A stretch of 18,144 nucleotides of DNA from Ruminococcus difficilis (GCF_016680995.1 NZ_JAEQMG010000072.1:1-18144); one strand, 5' to 3'; shown: positions 1 to 6,463, counted from the stretch's first letter. Translations and numbers: made by a program. Notes: generated by a model not told the origin, from the sequence alone.

Positions 1-423
1 CTCGGCATCAATCTTCTGATTGAGCTTTCAAAGCAGGCGGCAAAGGTACTCGGCGGCAGCTTTGATATCGAGATTCTTGAGAAGCACCACAATCTCAAGC
101 TTGACGCTCCCAGCGGAACGGCTCTGATGATTGCCGACGGTATTTCCGAGACGCTTCCGCAGGAGCCGCAGTACATATATGACCGCCACACGATGCGCAG
201 GAAGCGCACCAAGAACGAAATCGGTATCCATTCTGTACGCGGCGGCACAATCGTCGGCGAGCACGAGGTGATTTTCGCGGGACACGATGAGGTAGTTACG
301 ATCACCCATCAGGCGCAGTCCAAGGAAGTATTCGCTGTAGGTGCGGTAAACGCCGCTGTATTCCTCGCAAAGCAGGGTGCGGGTATGTATTCAATGTCCG
401 ACCTGTTAGCGGATAAGTTTTAA
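1..423 (+). CDS. dapB: 4-hydroxy-tetrahydrodipicolinate reductase, C-terminal part (partial)
   Basis: The frame is open from the first base of the window, so the 5' end lies outside; about 140 C-terminal residues remain of a family that is usually about 250 long. DapB reduces 4-hydroxy-tetrahydrodipicolinate with NAD(P)H in the cytosolic lysine and meso-diaminopimelate pathway. The diagnostic stretch is visible: E-K-H-H-N-L-K-L-D-A-P-S-G-T-A near the start contains the catalytic HH/K pair and the substrate-binding SGTA. It is followed by the conserved IGIHSVRGGTIVGEHEV and, near the end, the FLAKQGAGMYSMSDLL tail typical of the C-terminal domain. The stop is followed within 20 bases by a strong hairpin, so dapB is probably the last gene of its transcript. 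Identity is secure; only the N-terminal Rossmann domain cannot be inspected. Confidence 0.95.
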   Translation, partial: LGINLLIELSKQAAKVLGGSFDIEILEKHHNLKLDAPSGTALMIADGISETLPQEPQYIYDRHTMRRKRTKNEIGIHSVRGGTIVGEHEVIFAGHDEVVTITHQAQSKEVFAVGAVNAAVFLAKQGAGMYSMSDLLADKF

Positions 424-439
424 TTAAATAAAAAATTAG

Positions 440-469
440 CCGGCTCGGAACAACAGTGTTCTGAGTCGG
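440..469 (+). terminator. Hairpin downstream of dapB, probable terminator
   Basis: A 13 bp stem (440-452 with 457-469, some G-U pairs) with a 4-base loop follows the dapB stop by 16 bases. On the plus strand only a short T-run (470-472) and AT-rich sequence follow. On the minus strand the arm is followed by a T6 run at 430-435, so it may stop transcription from both sides. Confidence 0.6.
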
Positions 470-480
470 TTTCTATATAA

Positions 481-510
481 AGAAAAAGAGACGGCTGAAA
501 AACCGTCTCT
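481..510 (-). terminator. Intrinsic terminator of tRNA-Pro
   Basis: Read on the minus strand, an 8 bp perfect stem (503-510 with 487-494, AGAGACGG/CCGTCTCT) is followed directly by TTTTTCTTT. It begins three bases after the encoded CCA of tRNA-Pro. Confidence 0.85.
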
Positions 511-512
511 GA

Positions 513-589
513 TGGTCGAGGTGACAAGATTCGAACTTGCGACCCCATCGTCCCGAACGATGTGCGCTACCAAACTGCGCTACACCTCG
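513..589 (-). tRNA. tRNA-Pro (anticodon CGG)
   Basis: The complementary strand folds as a full cloverleaf. The acceptor is CGAGGTG/CACCTCG and the D-stem GCGC/GCGC. The anticodon stem is CATCG/CGATG with loop TTCGGGA, giving CGG, and the T-arm has loop TTCGAAT. The discriminator is A and the CCA end is encoded at 513-515. The anticodon lies at 553-555. It decodes CCG proline codons. The mature 5' end directly abuts the T-run of the upstream hairpin at 590-596, so it has no obvious promoter of its own. Confidence 0.96.
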
Positions 590-618
590 AAAAAAACAGC
601 CTCGAGAAACTCGAGGCT
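590..618 (-). terminator. Hairpin with U7 between tRNA-Gln and tRNA-Pro
   Basis: Minus strand: a perfect 9 bp stem (610-618 with 598-606, AGCCTCGAG/CTCGAGGCT) with a 3-base loop, then one G and seven T's ending at base 590. It starts three bases after the CCA of tRNA-Gln and its T-run touches the first base of tRNA-Pro. It has every feature of an intrinsic terminator. Because tRNA-Pro lies immediately downstream it may be a partial terminator or a processing signal. Confidence 0.75.
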
Positions 619-620
619 AT

Positions 621-694
621 TGGCAGCGGAATAGGGATTCGAACCCCAACAAACAGAGTCAGAGTCTGTCGTGCTACCGTTACACCATTCCGCT
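621..694 (-). tRNA. tRNA-Gln (anticodon CTG)
   Basis: Complementary-strand cloverleaf. The acceptor is AGCGGAA/TTCCGCT. The anticodon stem is ACAGA/TCTGT with loop CTCTGAC, giving CTG, and the T-loop is TTCGAAT. The discriminator is G and the CCA is encoded at 621-623. The anticodon lies at 660-662. A consensus promoter sits about 30 bases upstream, making this the first gene of the small tRNA unit. Confidence 0.95.
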
Positions 695-726
695 AAGTTG
701 TTTGCATCCCGTATGCAACGTCAATT

Positions 727-755
727 ATTATATATTATTTTTGCCTGTTTGTCAA
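727..755 (-). promoter_or_regulatory. Consensus sigma-A promoter of the tRNA-Gln/Pro unit
   Basis: Minus strand TTGACA (750-755), a 17-base spacer, then TATAAT (727-732). Both hexamers are perfect. No TG element precedes the -10. Confidence 0.9.
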
Positions 756-768
756 GGGTATTTTTAAA

Positions 769-1761
769 TTAATTGCTTCTTTTTTTCAGAATTCTGATAT
801 CTCTGCCAAAAAAGTTCAGCTTTTCCGCTTCGCCGTTCAAACGTGACACCAGTCTGTTCGAATAAGTCTTCTCCAGCTCGCGCATTGTGAAGTTTGTGTT
901 TATGATAACGGGCTTGCGTGTGAGCAGGCGGGAGTTGATCAGGTTGTAAATGTGCGAAACTGAGAACTGGCTGATAAATTCCGTGCCGAGGTCGTCGATA
1001 ATCAGCAGGTCGCAGTCTGTAGCCATGTCGAGAAGTTCGTCGGTTTCACTTCTCTGGCGCATCTGACTTTCGTAGTGAGCAATAATAGCGGGCGCTGAAA
1101 CATAAATAACGCCGTAGCCTCGTCTGATAACCTCGTTTGCTATCGCCAGGGAGAGGTGGGTTTTGCCGAGTCCTGTCGCACCGCACATCAGCAGGCTCTT
1201 TGATTCGGTTGTAAAATTATTTGCGTATCCTTTACAGTAGCGAACGACGCGTTCCATGTGCTGACGCGGATTTATTCCGTTTACGTCTGTTTCATCGGGG
1301 TAGAGGTCGAGCTTAAAGCTGTCAAAGGTCGAAAGCCTGAGCGGAGCGTGGCGGTTCAATTCCTCACACGCACATTCGGTAAGTGTTTGCTTCAGACAGG
1401 TGCAGATAAGCGTTCTGCCGTTCTCATCGTAATATCCTGTATCAGAGCATCGCTTGCAGGTATAATCGGGCTCGAGCGCGTCTGAGGTGTATCCGTTTGA
1501 AACCAGAAGCTGATTAAGATCATCCTGCATCGCAAGGTTCTCTCTTTTCAGCTTTTCAAGCTCCGCATTAACATTGCCGCCTGAAACAACAGCTCTTGCG
1601 GCTCTGATTCCGCTGGCAGCTATTCCTTTTTCAAGCTCGGCTGCTCTCGGAAGCTTTGCGAAAATCTCCGCGCGTCTGAAATCCGAATCGCGTTTTGCAG
1701 CCAGTCGTCTTTGAGCCAGCTTATCGGCTGCCTTTTTTTGAATTCTGATGCTGTATCCCAT
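769..1761 (-). CDS. DnaI/DnaC-like AAA+ helicase loader
   Basis: A 330-residue cytosolic ATPase of the family that loads the replicative helicase DnaB/DnaC onto DNA. Residues 1-90 are charged and helical. Cys102, Cys105, Cys120 and Cys122 form a CxxC...CxC cluster like the zinc site of DnaI-type loaders. The AAA+ core has a Walker A GATGLGKTH at 194-202, Walker B LLIIDD at 252-257, a sensor-1-like NTN at 288-290, and arginines near 303-307 in the arginine-finger region. The start is supported by GGAG eight bases upstream, overlapping the end of the preceding gene. The upstream neighbour, 14 bases away, is a DnaD-domain protein, the same partnership as dnaB-dnaI in Bacillus subtilis. No terminator separates its stop from the tRNA-Gln promoter. 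It could be named dnaC or dnaI; the family is secure, the exact role inferred. Confidence 0.9.
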   Translation of the reverse strand: MGYSIRIQKKAADKLAQRRLAAKRDSDFRRAEIFAKLPRAAELEKGIAASGIRAARAVVSGGNVNAELEKLKRENLAMQDDLNQLLVSNGYTSDALEPDYTCKRCSDTGYYDENGRTLICTCLKQTLTECACEELNRHAPLRLSTFDSFKLDLYPDETDVNGINPRQHMERVVRYCKGYANNFTTESKSLLMCGATGLGKTHLSLAIANEVIRRGYGVIYVSAPAIIAHYESQMRQRSETDELLDMATDCDLLIIDDLGTEFISQFSVSHIYNLINSRLLTRKPVIINTNFTMRELEKTYSNRLVSRLNGEAEKLNFFGRDIRILKKRSN

Positions 1762-1775
1762 GGCAAACTCCAGTT

Positions 1776-2792
1776 TTATTCGTAATCTTCAAGTCTGTTT
1801 ATCTGTTCAAGCTCGTCGATATCATAAGAGCTTGAGGTTGAGGCAGGCTCTTTTTTCTTTTTTGCGTTTTCAAAATCAGCAAGGTCGTTTTTGTTCTGAA
1901 TGCCGTTGTTGTGCCAGCGCTTCAAAATACCGTCTATGTAGTTGAATTTCATTTCACCTTTTGAGTCCACACAGCGCTCATACGCTTCACGCAGCATATC
2001 GGGAGAGAACTTCCAATCTGTGACCCATGTGCTGCAATAATCGAGCTGTTTTTTGCTGGGTGAGCCGGCATTTTTCAGACCGAATGCCGAGGCGACGATT
2101 GAATAGCATTTTGTACGCTGAGTAGCAAGCCTTATTTTATTGTCTGCTTCCTCAACAGAATTAACGCCGTCGTTTGCCCATGAAACGCCGAGCCGTTCAA
2201 TCGTTCTCATGTTGCCCTTGTCAATACTGATTGCGTACTGGATAAGCATGAGAATAACGTCGAGAGGCAGTCCGCAGGTGTCCTTGAGCATCAGCAGGGT
2301 AGAGATATCCGCGTTTGATAGCACCTTGCCGAGGGCGGTCTGAGCTTCGCTGACAAGAATTTTCAGCTCTTCGTCGACTGCCAACTGCTGAACCGTAAAC
2401 ACATAGTCGGGTTTTTGCGGTTTTGTAACAGTGAAACGGGGTTTTTCGGGTTCTGTCGACGGCGCTTCCGCGACAGTTTTTTCTTCGAATACAGGCTCGT
2501 CCTGTGTTGTTGATAATTCTACTATAGAATTATTAACAGGCGTGTAAACCTGATCGCTTTTTTGCAAAATACCCATATTGACCCAGTAATCCAGAGCCTC
2601 GGGAATATCAGTTACATTCACGCCCGTACAGGCAGAGATATCCTTGTTATCAAGCTCCTTGTCAGCGTTTCGCAGCACATAGAGCAGTACCTTAAGCTTT
2701 ACGCCGTCAGAGAATTTAAGACCCTCGTCGACAATTTTTGAGGGCACAGCGAAAACGGAGCGCCATGCTCCGAGATTTATCGTTACCGACAT
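1776..2792 (-). CDS. DnaD-domain primosome protein (DnaB/DnaD-like)
   Basis: 338 residues. Residues 1-80 look like a winged-helix domain (helical, with AVPSKIVDEGLKFSD and DIPEALDYWVNMGILQ). An acidic and Pro/Thr-rich linker follows at about 92-130. Then come two DnaD-type helical units: about 140-222, with an IERLGVSWANDGV motif near 199-210, and about 228-310, with the classical YxxxIxxxW (Tyr285, Ile289, Trp293) and HNNGI. Two such units in one chain match the layout of B. subtilis DnaB more than the single-unit DnaD. These proteins remodel origin DNA and recruit the helicase loader, which is encoded next in the operon. The start has AGGAAG eight bases upstream and a promoter at 2825-2852. 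The C-terminal tail is Lys-rich then Ser-rich and acidic. Family is secure; one-to-one equivalence with DnaB is inference. Confidence 0.87.
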   Translation of the reverse strand: MSVTINLGAWRSVFAVPSKIVDEGLKFSDGVKLKVLLYVLRNADKELDNKDISACTGVNVTDIPEALDYWVNMGILQKSDQVYTPVNNSIVELSTTQDEPVFEEKTVAEAPSTEPEKPRFTVTKPQKPDYVFTVQQLAVDEELKILVSEAQTALGKVLSNADISTLLMLKDTCGLPLDVILMLIQYAISIDKGNMRTIERLGVSWANDGVNSVEEADNKIRLATQRTKCYSIVASAFGLKNAGSPSKKQLDYCSTWVTDWKFSPDMLREAYERCVDSKGEMKFNYIDGILKRWHNNGIQNKNDLADFENAKKKKEPASTSSSYDIDELEQINRLEDYE

Positions 2793-2824
2793 TCTATCTA
2801 CTTCCTATATCTTATTCAAACTTT

Positions 2825-2852
2825 AGTATACCATATAAAACCATGTTTGAAA
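2825..2852 (-). promoter_or_regulatory. Sigma-A promoter of the DnaD/DnaI operon
   Basis: Minus strand TTTCAA (2847-2852), a 16-base spacer ending in TGG, then TATACT (2825-2830). The TGn just before the -10 makes it an extended -10 promoter. The -10 ends about 32 bases before the start codon. Confidence 0.65.
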
Positions 2853-2886
2853 TAAGAAAATAGAATTATACAAATTTTTGTCCCGA

Positions 2887-2919
2887 TAAAAAACTGCCGC
2901 CGAGAAACCTCAGCGGCAG
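2887..2919 (-). terminator. Intrinsic terminator of the DUF1846/YccA-like operon
   Basis: Minus strand: 11 bp stem (2909-2919 with 2894-2904, CTGCCGCTGAG/CTCGGCGGCAG, one G-U) with a 4-base loop, followed by T6 at 2888-2893. Nine bases after the stop of the membrane protein gene. The plus-strand side also carries a long T-run. Confidence 0.9.
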
Positions 2920-2928
2920 ATATTTTTT

Positions 2929-3795
2929 TTAATTTTTGCTGTGACCGACGATCTGAATGAGCAGGTCAAGGATTTTAACATAAATCCAGAGAACGGTGAA
3001 GGCAAGGCCAAATGCCGCTGACCACTCGTATTTTGCGGGAAGCTTGTTTGTTACAACGTGATCGATTGTGGCAAAGTCAGTGATAAGGAACAGGCTCGCG
3101 ATGATAATAGAGATAATCGTAAGTCCGAGAGAAATCCAGAAGTTTCCGAGAATGCTCGCTACAAAAGGTCTGGTAAAGGGAATGAGGTATCCGAGGAAGC
3201 TGATGATCGAAACGCTTATCATTGTGACGAAAAGTGAGAGCATAACCATTCTGAATTTCTTGGTTACCTTGATAATTTTTGCCGAATAGAGGATTCCCAT
3301 CGTCAGAACGATAGCGACTGTAATTACGAGCGCCAGAAGACCGAGATACTCATAACCCTTGATGACGGTAAATACGATAAACGAAATCACGAAGCCCTGG
3401 CAGAACGAGTAAATCGTGCCGGTAACAGGGATAATCGGTCTTGCAAACGCGGAAATGATCTGAGTGATTATTGCCAGAATAGAGGCGCCTACGAAAAATC
3501 CGAGCTGCATGAAGGATGTGCTGACCTCAAAGCCCTTGTAGTTGAATGCCAGTTCCTGCGGCTGGTTTGCGAAGACAGTCGCGTTCATAACCAGGTACGC
3601 CATCATTCCTGCGACGGTGACGAGAAGGAAGAAGGCTGTCTTGATCGTGATTCTGCCGTAGCCTGCCGCTTTCTCATCGTAGCCGGCTCTTTCCTCAACC
3701 TTATTCAGACGGTTGATAACGGGGTTCGATCTGAAAAAGGATTGCTTTTCTTTTGCGGCTGTGCTGCTGGTGTTGTTTTTGTTCGTGCTATTCAT
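2929..3795 (-). CDS. BI-1/YccA-like seven-helix membrane protein (Bax1-I family)
   Basis: 288 residues. A polar, Ser/Thr/Asn/Lys-rich cytosolic N-terminus of about 50 residues contains SNPVINRLNKVEERAGYDEKA, the conserved lead-in of the bacterial subgroup of this family. About seven hydrophobic segments follow, roughly at 52-72, 93-116, 120-143, 148-170, 183-206, 218-240 and 256-282. The family signature near the end, FATIDHVV...P..YEW..AFGL with an acidic residue between membrane helices, is present. Bacterial BI-1 relatives such as YccA and YetJ are linked to Ca2+ leak or to FtsH proteolysis, but the role of this subgroup is not established. It is translated from a perfect AGGAGGT site in the 14-base gap after the DUF1846 gene, so the two form an operon. 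Family call confident, function open. Confidence 0.85.
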   Translation of the reverse strand: MNSTNKNNTSSTAAKEKQSFFRSNPVINRLNKVEERAGYDEKAAGYGRITIKTAFFLLVTVAGMMAYLVMNATVFANQPQELAFNYKGFEVSTSFMQLGFFVGASILAIITQIISAFARPIIPVTGTIYSFCQGFVISFIVFTVIKGYEYLGLLALVITVAIVLTMGILYSAKIIKVTKKFRMVMLSLFVTMISVSIISFLGYLIPFTRPFVASILGNFWISLGLTIISIIIASLFLITDFATIDHVVTNKLPAKYEWSAAFGLAFTVLWIYVKILDLLIQIVGHSKN

Positions 3796-3809
3796 AGTTT
3801 ACCTCCTGT

Positions 3810-5291
3810 TTATTTTCTGTAAAGCCTGTCTGTTTCATAGGCAGGCTCAGTGGTCAAACGGATGCCTAGCTTCTTGAGAGTGCGGGTATCTGTTTCCGAG
3901 AGGATAACAGTCGCATGAGCTTCGGTGTCACGCAGCTTCGGCAGCTGTGCCATAGCGAGCTTTGCGGTCGGATTCGTTACGGCAGACATCGAAAGAGCGA
4001 TAAGGATCTCGTCGGTGTGGAGCCTGGGGTTGTTAGAGCCGAAGTTCTCAACCTTCAGCTTCTGGATAGGCTCGATTACCGCCGCGTCGATGATATCGAC
4101 CTCTTTCGGGATTTTCGCGAGAGATTTGAGAGCGTTGAGCAGCATTGCGGCACAGGCTCCAAGAAGATTAGTCGTCTTGCCCGTGAGGATCCTTCCATCA
4201 GCCAGCTCAATAGCCGCTGCGGGCGCGCCTGTAGCCTCGGCTTTGTCAAGGGCGATGGCGACAACCTTGCGGTCGTTGGTAGTCAGTTTGTTCTGTTTCA
4301 TCAGCAGACCGATTTTGTATGCCTCGTCAACAGCTCCGACGCCCTTGGTGTGATTGCAGAGAGCGGCGTAATAGCGGCGGATAATCTCCTGATTCGCGGC
4401 GGCACAAACGGCTTCGTCGTCGATAATGCAGTTGCCCGCCATGTTAACGCCCATATCGGTAGGCGATTTATAGGGAGATTCTCCGAGAATCTGCTCGAAC
4501 ATGGTGTTGAGAACAGGGAAGATCTCAATATCGCGGTTATAGTTTACGGTGGTTTTGCCGTAAGCCTCAAGATGGAACGGGTCAATCATATTTACATCGT
4601 TCAGATCGGCTGTAGCGGCTTCATAAGCGACGTTAACAGGGTGCTTGAGCGGAAGGTTCCAGATAGGGAAGGTTTCAAACTTTGCGTAACCAGCCTTAAC
4701 GCCGTGCTTGTGCTCGTGGTAGAGCTGAGAAAGACAAACCGCCATTTTTCCGGAACCGGGGCCGGGTGCGGTGATTACGACCAGCTTTCTGGAGGTCTCA
4801 ACAAAATCATTCTTGCCGTAACCCTCGTCGCTGACGATCAGATCCACATCGGTGGGATAATTCGGGATAGAGTAGTGGTGGTAAACGTTTATTCCGTTGC
4901 CGATCAGATGCTTTTCGAACTTTACGGCTGTGGGCTGTTCTGCAAAACGTGTGAGCACGACGGAATTGACGCACAGGCCGCGGCTGCGGAACAGATCGAT
5001 CAGACGGAATACGTCAAGGTCGTATGTAATGCCCAGATCGCCGCGAACCTTGTTTTTTTCGATATCATCGGCGTTGATTACAATTACTATTTCTGCTTCA
5101 TCTTTGAGCTGCATGAGCATCTGCAGCTTTGAGTCGGGCTTAAAGCCGGGCAGAACCCTTGAAGCGTGGTAGTCGTCAAACAGCTTGCCGCCGAACTCGA
5201 GATACAGCTTTCCGCCGAATTTATCGATTCTGTCACGGATATGCTGCGATTGCGTTTCCAGGTATTGATTATTATCAAATCCTATTTTCAT
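3810..5291 (-). CDS. DUF1846 / UPF0371 family protein
   Basis: 493 residues, the full length usual for this family, starting MKIGFDNNQYLETQSQHI, which is typical. No signal peptide or membrane segment is seen, so it should be cytosolic. It has the conserved LYLEFGGKLFDDYHASRVLPGF block at 29-50 and an Asp-rich segment VINADDIEKNKVRGDLGITYD. A glycine-rich, P-loop-like APGPGSGK lies at 175-182 after a hydrophobic strand, followed by the conserved LYHEHKHG. The function of the family is not established; the Gly-rich loop suggests nucleotide or phosphate binding, which is inference. The start has AGGAGG and a strong promoter at 5325-5353. Downstream, 14 bases away, is the BI-1-like membrane protein, so any physiological role may be shared. 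Confidence 0.88.
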   Translation of the reverse strand: MKIGFDNNQYLETQSQHIRDRIDKFGGKLYLEFGGKLFDDYHASRVLPGFKPDSKLQMLMQLKDEAEIVIVINADDIEKNKVRGDLGITYDLDVFRLIDLFRSRGLCVNSVVLTRFAEQPTAVKFEKHLIGNGINVYHHYSIPNYPTDVDLIVSDEGYGKNDFVETSRKLVVITAPGPGSGKMAVCLSQLYHEHKHGVKAGYAKFETFPIWNLPLKHPVNVAYEAATADLNDVNMIDPFHLEAYGKTTVNYNRDIEIFPVLNTMFEQILGESPYKSPTDMGVNMAGNCIIDDEAVCAAANQEIIRRYYAALCNHTKGVGAVDEAYKIGLLMKQNKLTTNDRKVVAIALDKAEATGAPAAAIELADGRILTGKTTNLLGACAAMLLNALKSLAKIPKEVDIIDAAVIEPIQKLKVENFGSNNPRLHTDEILIALSMSAVTNPTAKLAMAQLPKLRDTEAHATVILSETDTRTLKKLGIRLTTEPAYETDRLYRK

Positions 5292-5324
5292 ATCTTAACC
5301 TCCTGAGAGATAAAACTCTGTTTA

Positions 5325-5353
5325 ATTATATCACCTATATTTACAAAAATCAA
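5325..5353 (-). promoter_or_regulatory. Sigma-A promoter of the DUF1846/YccA-like operon
   Basis: Minus strand TTGATT (5348-5353), a 17-base spacer ending in TGA, then TATAAT (5325-5330); an extended -10. It is divergent from the lipoprotein promoter at 5417-5445. Confidence 0.85.
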
Positions 5354-5416
5354 TTATTTTTTCATAGCGGGTGCATAACGAATTTATCGGAAAATAAAAA
5401 AATTATAAGATAAAGA

Positions 5417-5445
5417 GTGACTTTTCATTAATGTTGTGATATAAT
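5417..5445 (+). promoter_or_regulatory. Extended -10 promoter of the cystatin-like lipoprotein gene
   Basis: Weak -35 GTGACT (5417-5422), a 17-base spacer ending in TGA, then perfect TATAAT (5440-5445). The TG (5437-5438) probably compensates for the poor -35. The leader to the start codon is about 35 bases and contains AGGAG. Confidence 0.7.
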
Positions 5446-5487
5446 AACCATGTATTTGCCTAAACAGGTATTTTTAGGAGTGAAAAT

Positions 5488-6282
5488 ATGAAAAGAATAA
5501 TCGCAGTTTTATTGTCCGCGCTCGTGCTTTCAACGGCTGTTATGACCGGATGCGGACAGTCGTCATCATCTTCATCATCTCAGTCGTCAGCGGCAACCGA
5601 AAAGACCGCCACATCAGCCACATCAGCGGCGTCGTCAAAAAGCTCGGGCTCAGAAAGCTCAAAAACCGACAGCTCAGCAGAGGAATCCTCTGTTGCGGGA
5701 GGCTGGAATATTGACGAAGACGTCAAGCCTGTTGTTACAAAGGAACAGAACGAGGAGTTCAGGAAGTCGATCAATTCCTTTGACAGCCTTAACATGGAGC
5801 CTGTTGCTTTGCTCGCTCAGCAGGTTGTAAAGGGCACCTATTCAGCTTTCCTTTGTCTTGACACGACCGTCGCCGACAATCCTGTTACAACATGGGATAT
5901 TGCGGTTACATACACCGACCTCTACGGAAAGGCCAAGCTCACTTCCATTATCGAGGTTCACCCCGATAATGTTAAAACCGCTGAGTCAGCGGGCGAAGCT
6001 CTTGTGGATTCGTGGGAGACCGTCGAAATTACCGAAGGCGCTGTTCTGGAGGACTCACTCAAGGAAGCTCTCGACAGTGTTATGACCAAGGAATACACGC
6101 CTATAACGGTTCTGGGCACACAGGTCGTATCGGGCACAAACTATGTTCTGCTTGTTCAGGAAAAGGAGGACGGCAAGCCCGTGAACTATGTGGTCGAGCT
6201 CAACGTCGACTCCGAGGGAAAAGCCGAGCTTGTAAAAGAGGCTGTATTTGATTTGAATTACTACCTGTCAATATATAATTGA
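5488..6282 (+). CDS. Lipoprotein with two tandem cystatin-like domains
   Basis: 264 residues. A lysine/arginine start and hydrophobic stretch (1-18) run into a lipobox ending Thr-Gly-Cys22, so the mature protein should be lipid-anchored outside the membrane. A Ser/Thr/Ala-rich linker covers about 24-69. Two homologous units follow. Unit 1 (about 71-157) starts Gly71-Gly72-Trp, has KPVVTKEQ, and carries QVVKG at 112-116. Unit 2 (about 175-258) has an SWETVE lead-in and carries QVVSGTNY at 212-219. QxVxG followed by a hydrophobic strand is the first inhibitory hairpin of cystatins. In unit 1 the Gly-Gly to QVVxG spacing (about 41 residues) is close to that of human stefin A as I remember it. 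Stefins bind papain-like peptidases; whether this protein inhibits one is untested inference. AGGAG precedes the start. Its stop codon overlaps the -35 of the que promoter, and no separate terminator is seen. A pure structural cystatin fold without inhibitory activity is the main alternative. Confidence 0.75.
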   Translation: MKRIIAVLLSALVLSTAVMTGCGQSSSSSSSQSSAATEKTATSATSAASSKSSGSESSKTDSSAEESSVAGGWNIDEDVKPVVTKEQNEEFRKSINSFDSLNMEPVALLAQQVVKGTYSAFLCLDTTVADNPVTTWDIAVTYTDLYGKAKLTSIIEVHPDNVKTAESAGEALVDSWETVEITEGAVLEDSLKEALDSVMTKEYTPITVLGTQVVSGTNYVLLVQEKEDGKPVNYVVELNVDSEGKAELVKEAVFDLNYYLSIYN

Positions 6283-6306
6283 CAAAGCGGATTTTAATGC
6301 TATAAT
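6279..6306 (+). promoter_or_regulatory. Sigma-A promoter of the que operon
   Basis: Perfect TTGACA (6279-6284), a 16-base spacer ending in TGC, then perfect TATAAT (6301-6306); also an extended -10. The -35 overlaps the lipoprotein stop codon (6280-6282). Confidence 0.88.
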
Positions 6307-6312
6307 ATCTAT

Positions 6313-6399
6313 GGAACCGAAGTTCCCGACAGTTCGTTTGCGCCATCCTGTCGTTAAATAAAACCAGGGCATCTGAAGCGCGGGATAACTGCGCCCTGC
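6313..6399 (+). promoter_or_regulatory. Structured leader of the que operon, probable preQ1-I-like riboswitch
   Basis: The leader starts with a GGAAC/GTTCC hairpin (6313-6326). A possible H-type pseudoknot follows. P1 is CGACAG (6327-6332) with CTGTCG (6348-6353), and its loop opens with TTC. An A-rich single strand, TTAAATAAAA (6354-6363), comes next. P2 would pair GCC (6342-6344) with GGC (6368-6370). This order, P1, loop, P2, P1', A-rich linker, P2', is that of preQ1-I riboswitches, and the operon makes preQ1. A further hairpin CAGGGC/GCCCTG (6365-6370 with 6393-6398) competes with P2. An intrinsic terminator follows at 6418-6451. I cannot confirm the ligand-binding residues by eye, so the class is a proposal; regulation by some que-pathway metabolite is likely. 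Confidence 0.55.
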
Positions 6400-6417
6400 A
6401 ATAATAATTGTATTGAG

Positions 6418-6451
6418 ATGCGTCTGTCTTGGCAGGCGCATTTTTATTTTT
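6418..6451 (+). terminator. Leader terminator (attenuator) before queD
   Basis: A 10 bp stem (6418-6427 with 6432-6441, ATGCGTCTGT/GCAGGCGCAT, two G-U pairs) with a 4-base loop is followed by TTTTATTTTT. It lies 13 bases before the queD start, so it must be controllable. It may also end the lipoprotein transcript. Confidence 0.85.
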
Positions 6452-6463
6452 GGAAGTGAAAGA

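Noticed and set aside
440..510. Two adjacent hairpins as a CRISPR-like or repeat array
   Set aside because: They are different sequences, each explained as a terminator of a flanking gene (dapB and tRNA-Pro).
3915..5132. A 405-codon open frame on the plus strand
   Set aside because: It lies wholly antisense to the DUF1846 gene, whose reading frame has family-specific motifs, promoter and AGGAGG. The antisense product shows no recognisable domain and has no ribosome site.
6413..6463. Upstream TTG start for queD
   Set aside because: It would be translated through the leader terminator stem and adds 17 residues not found in QueD.
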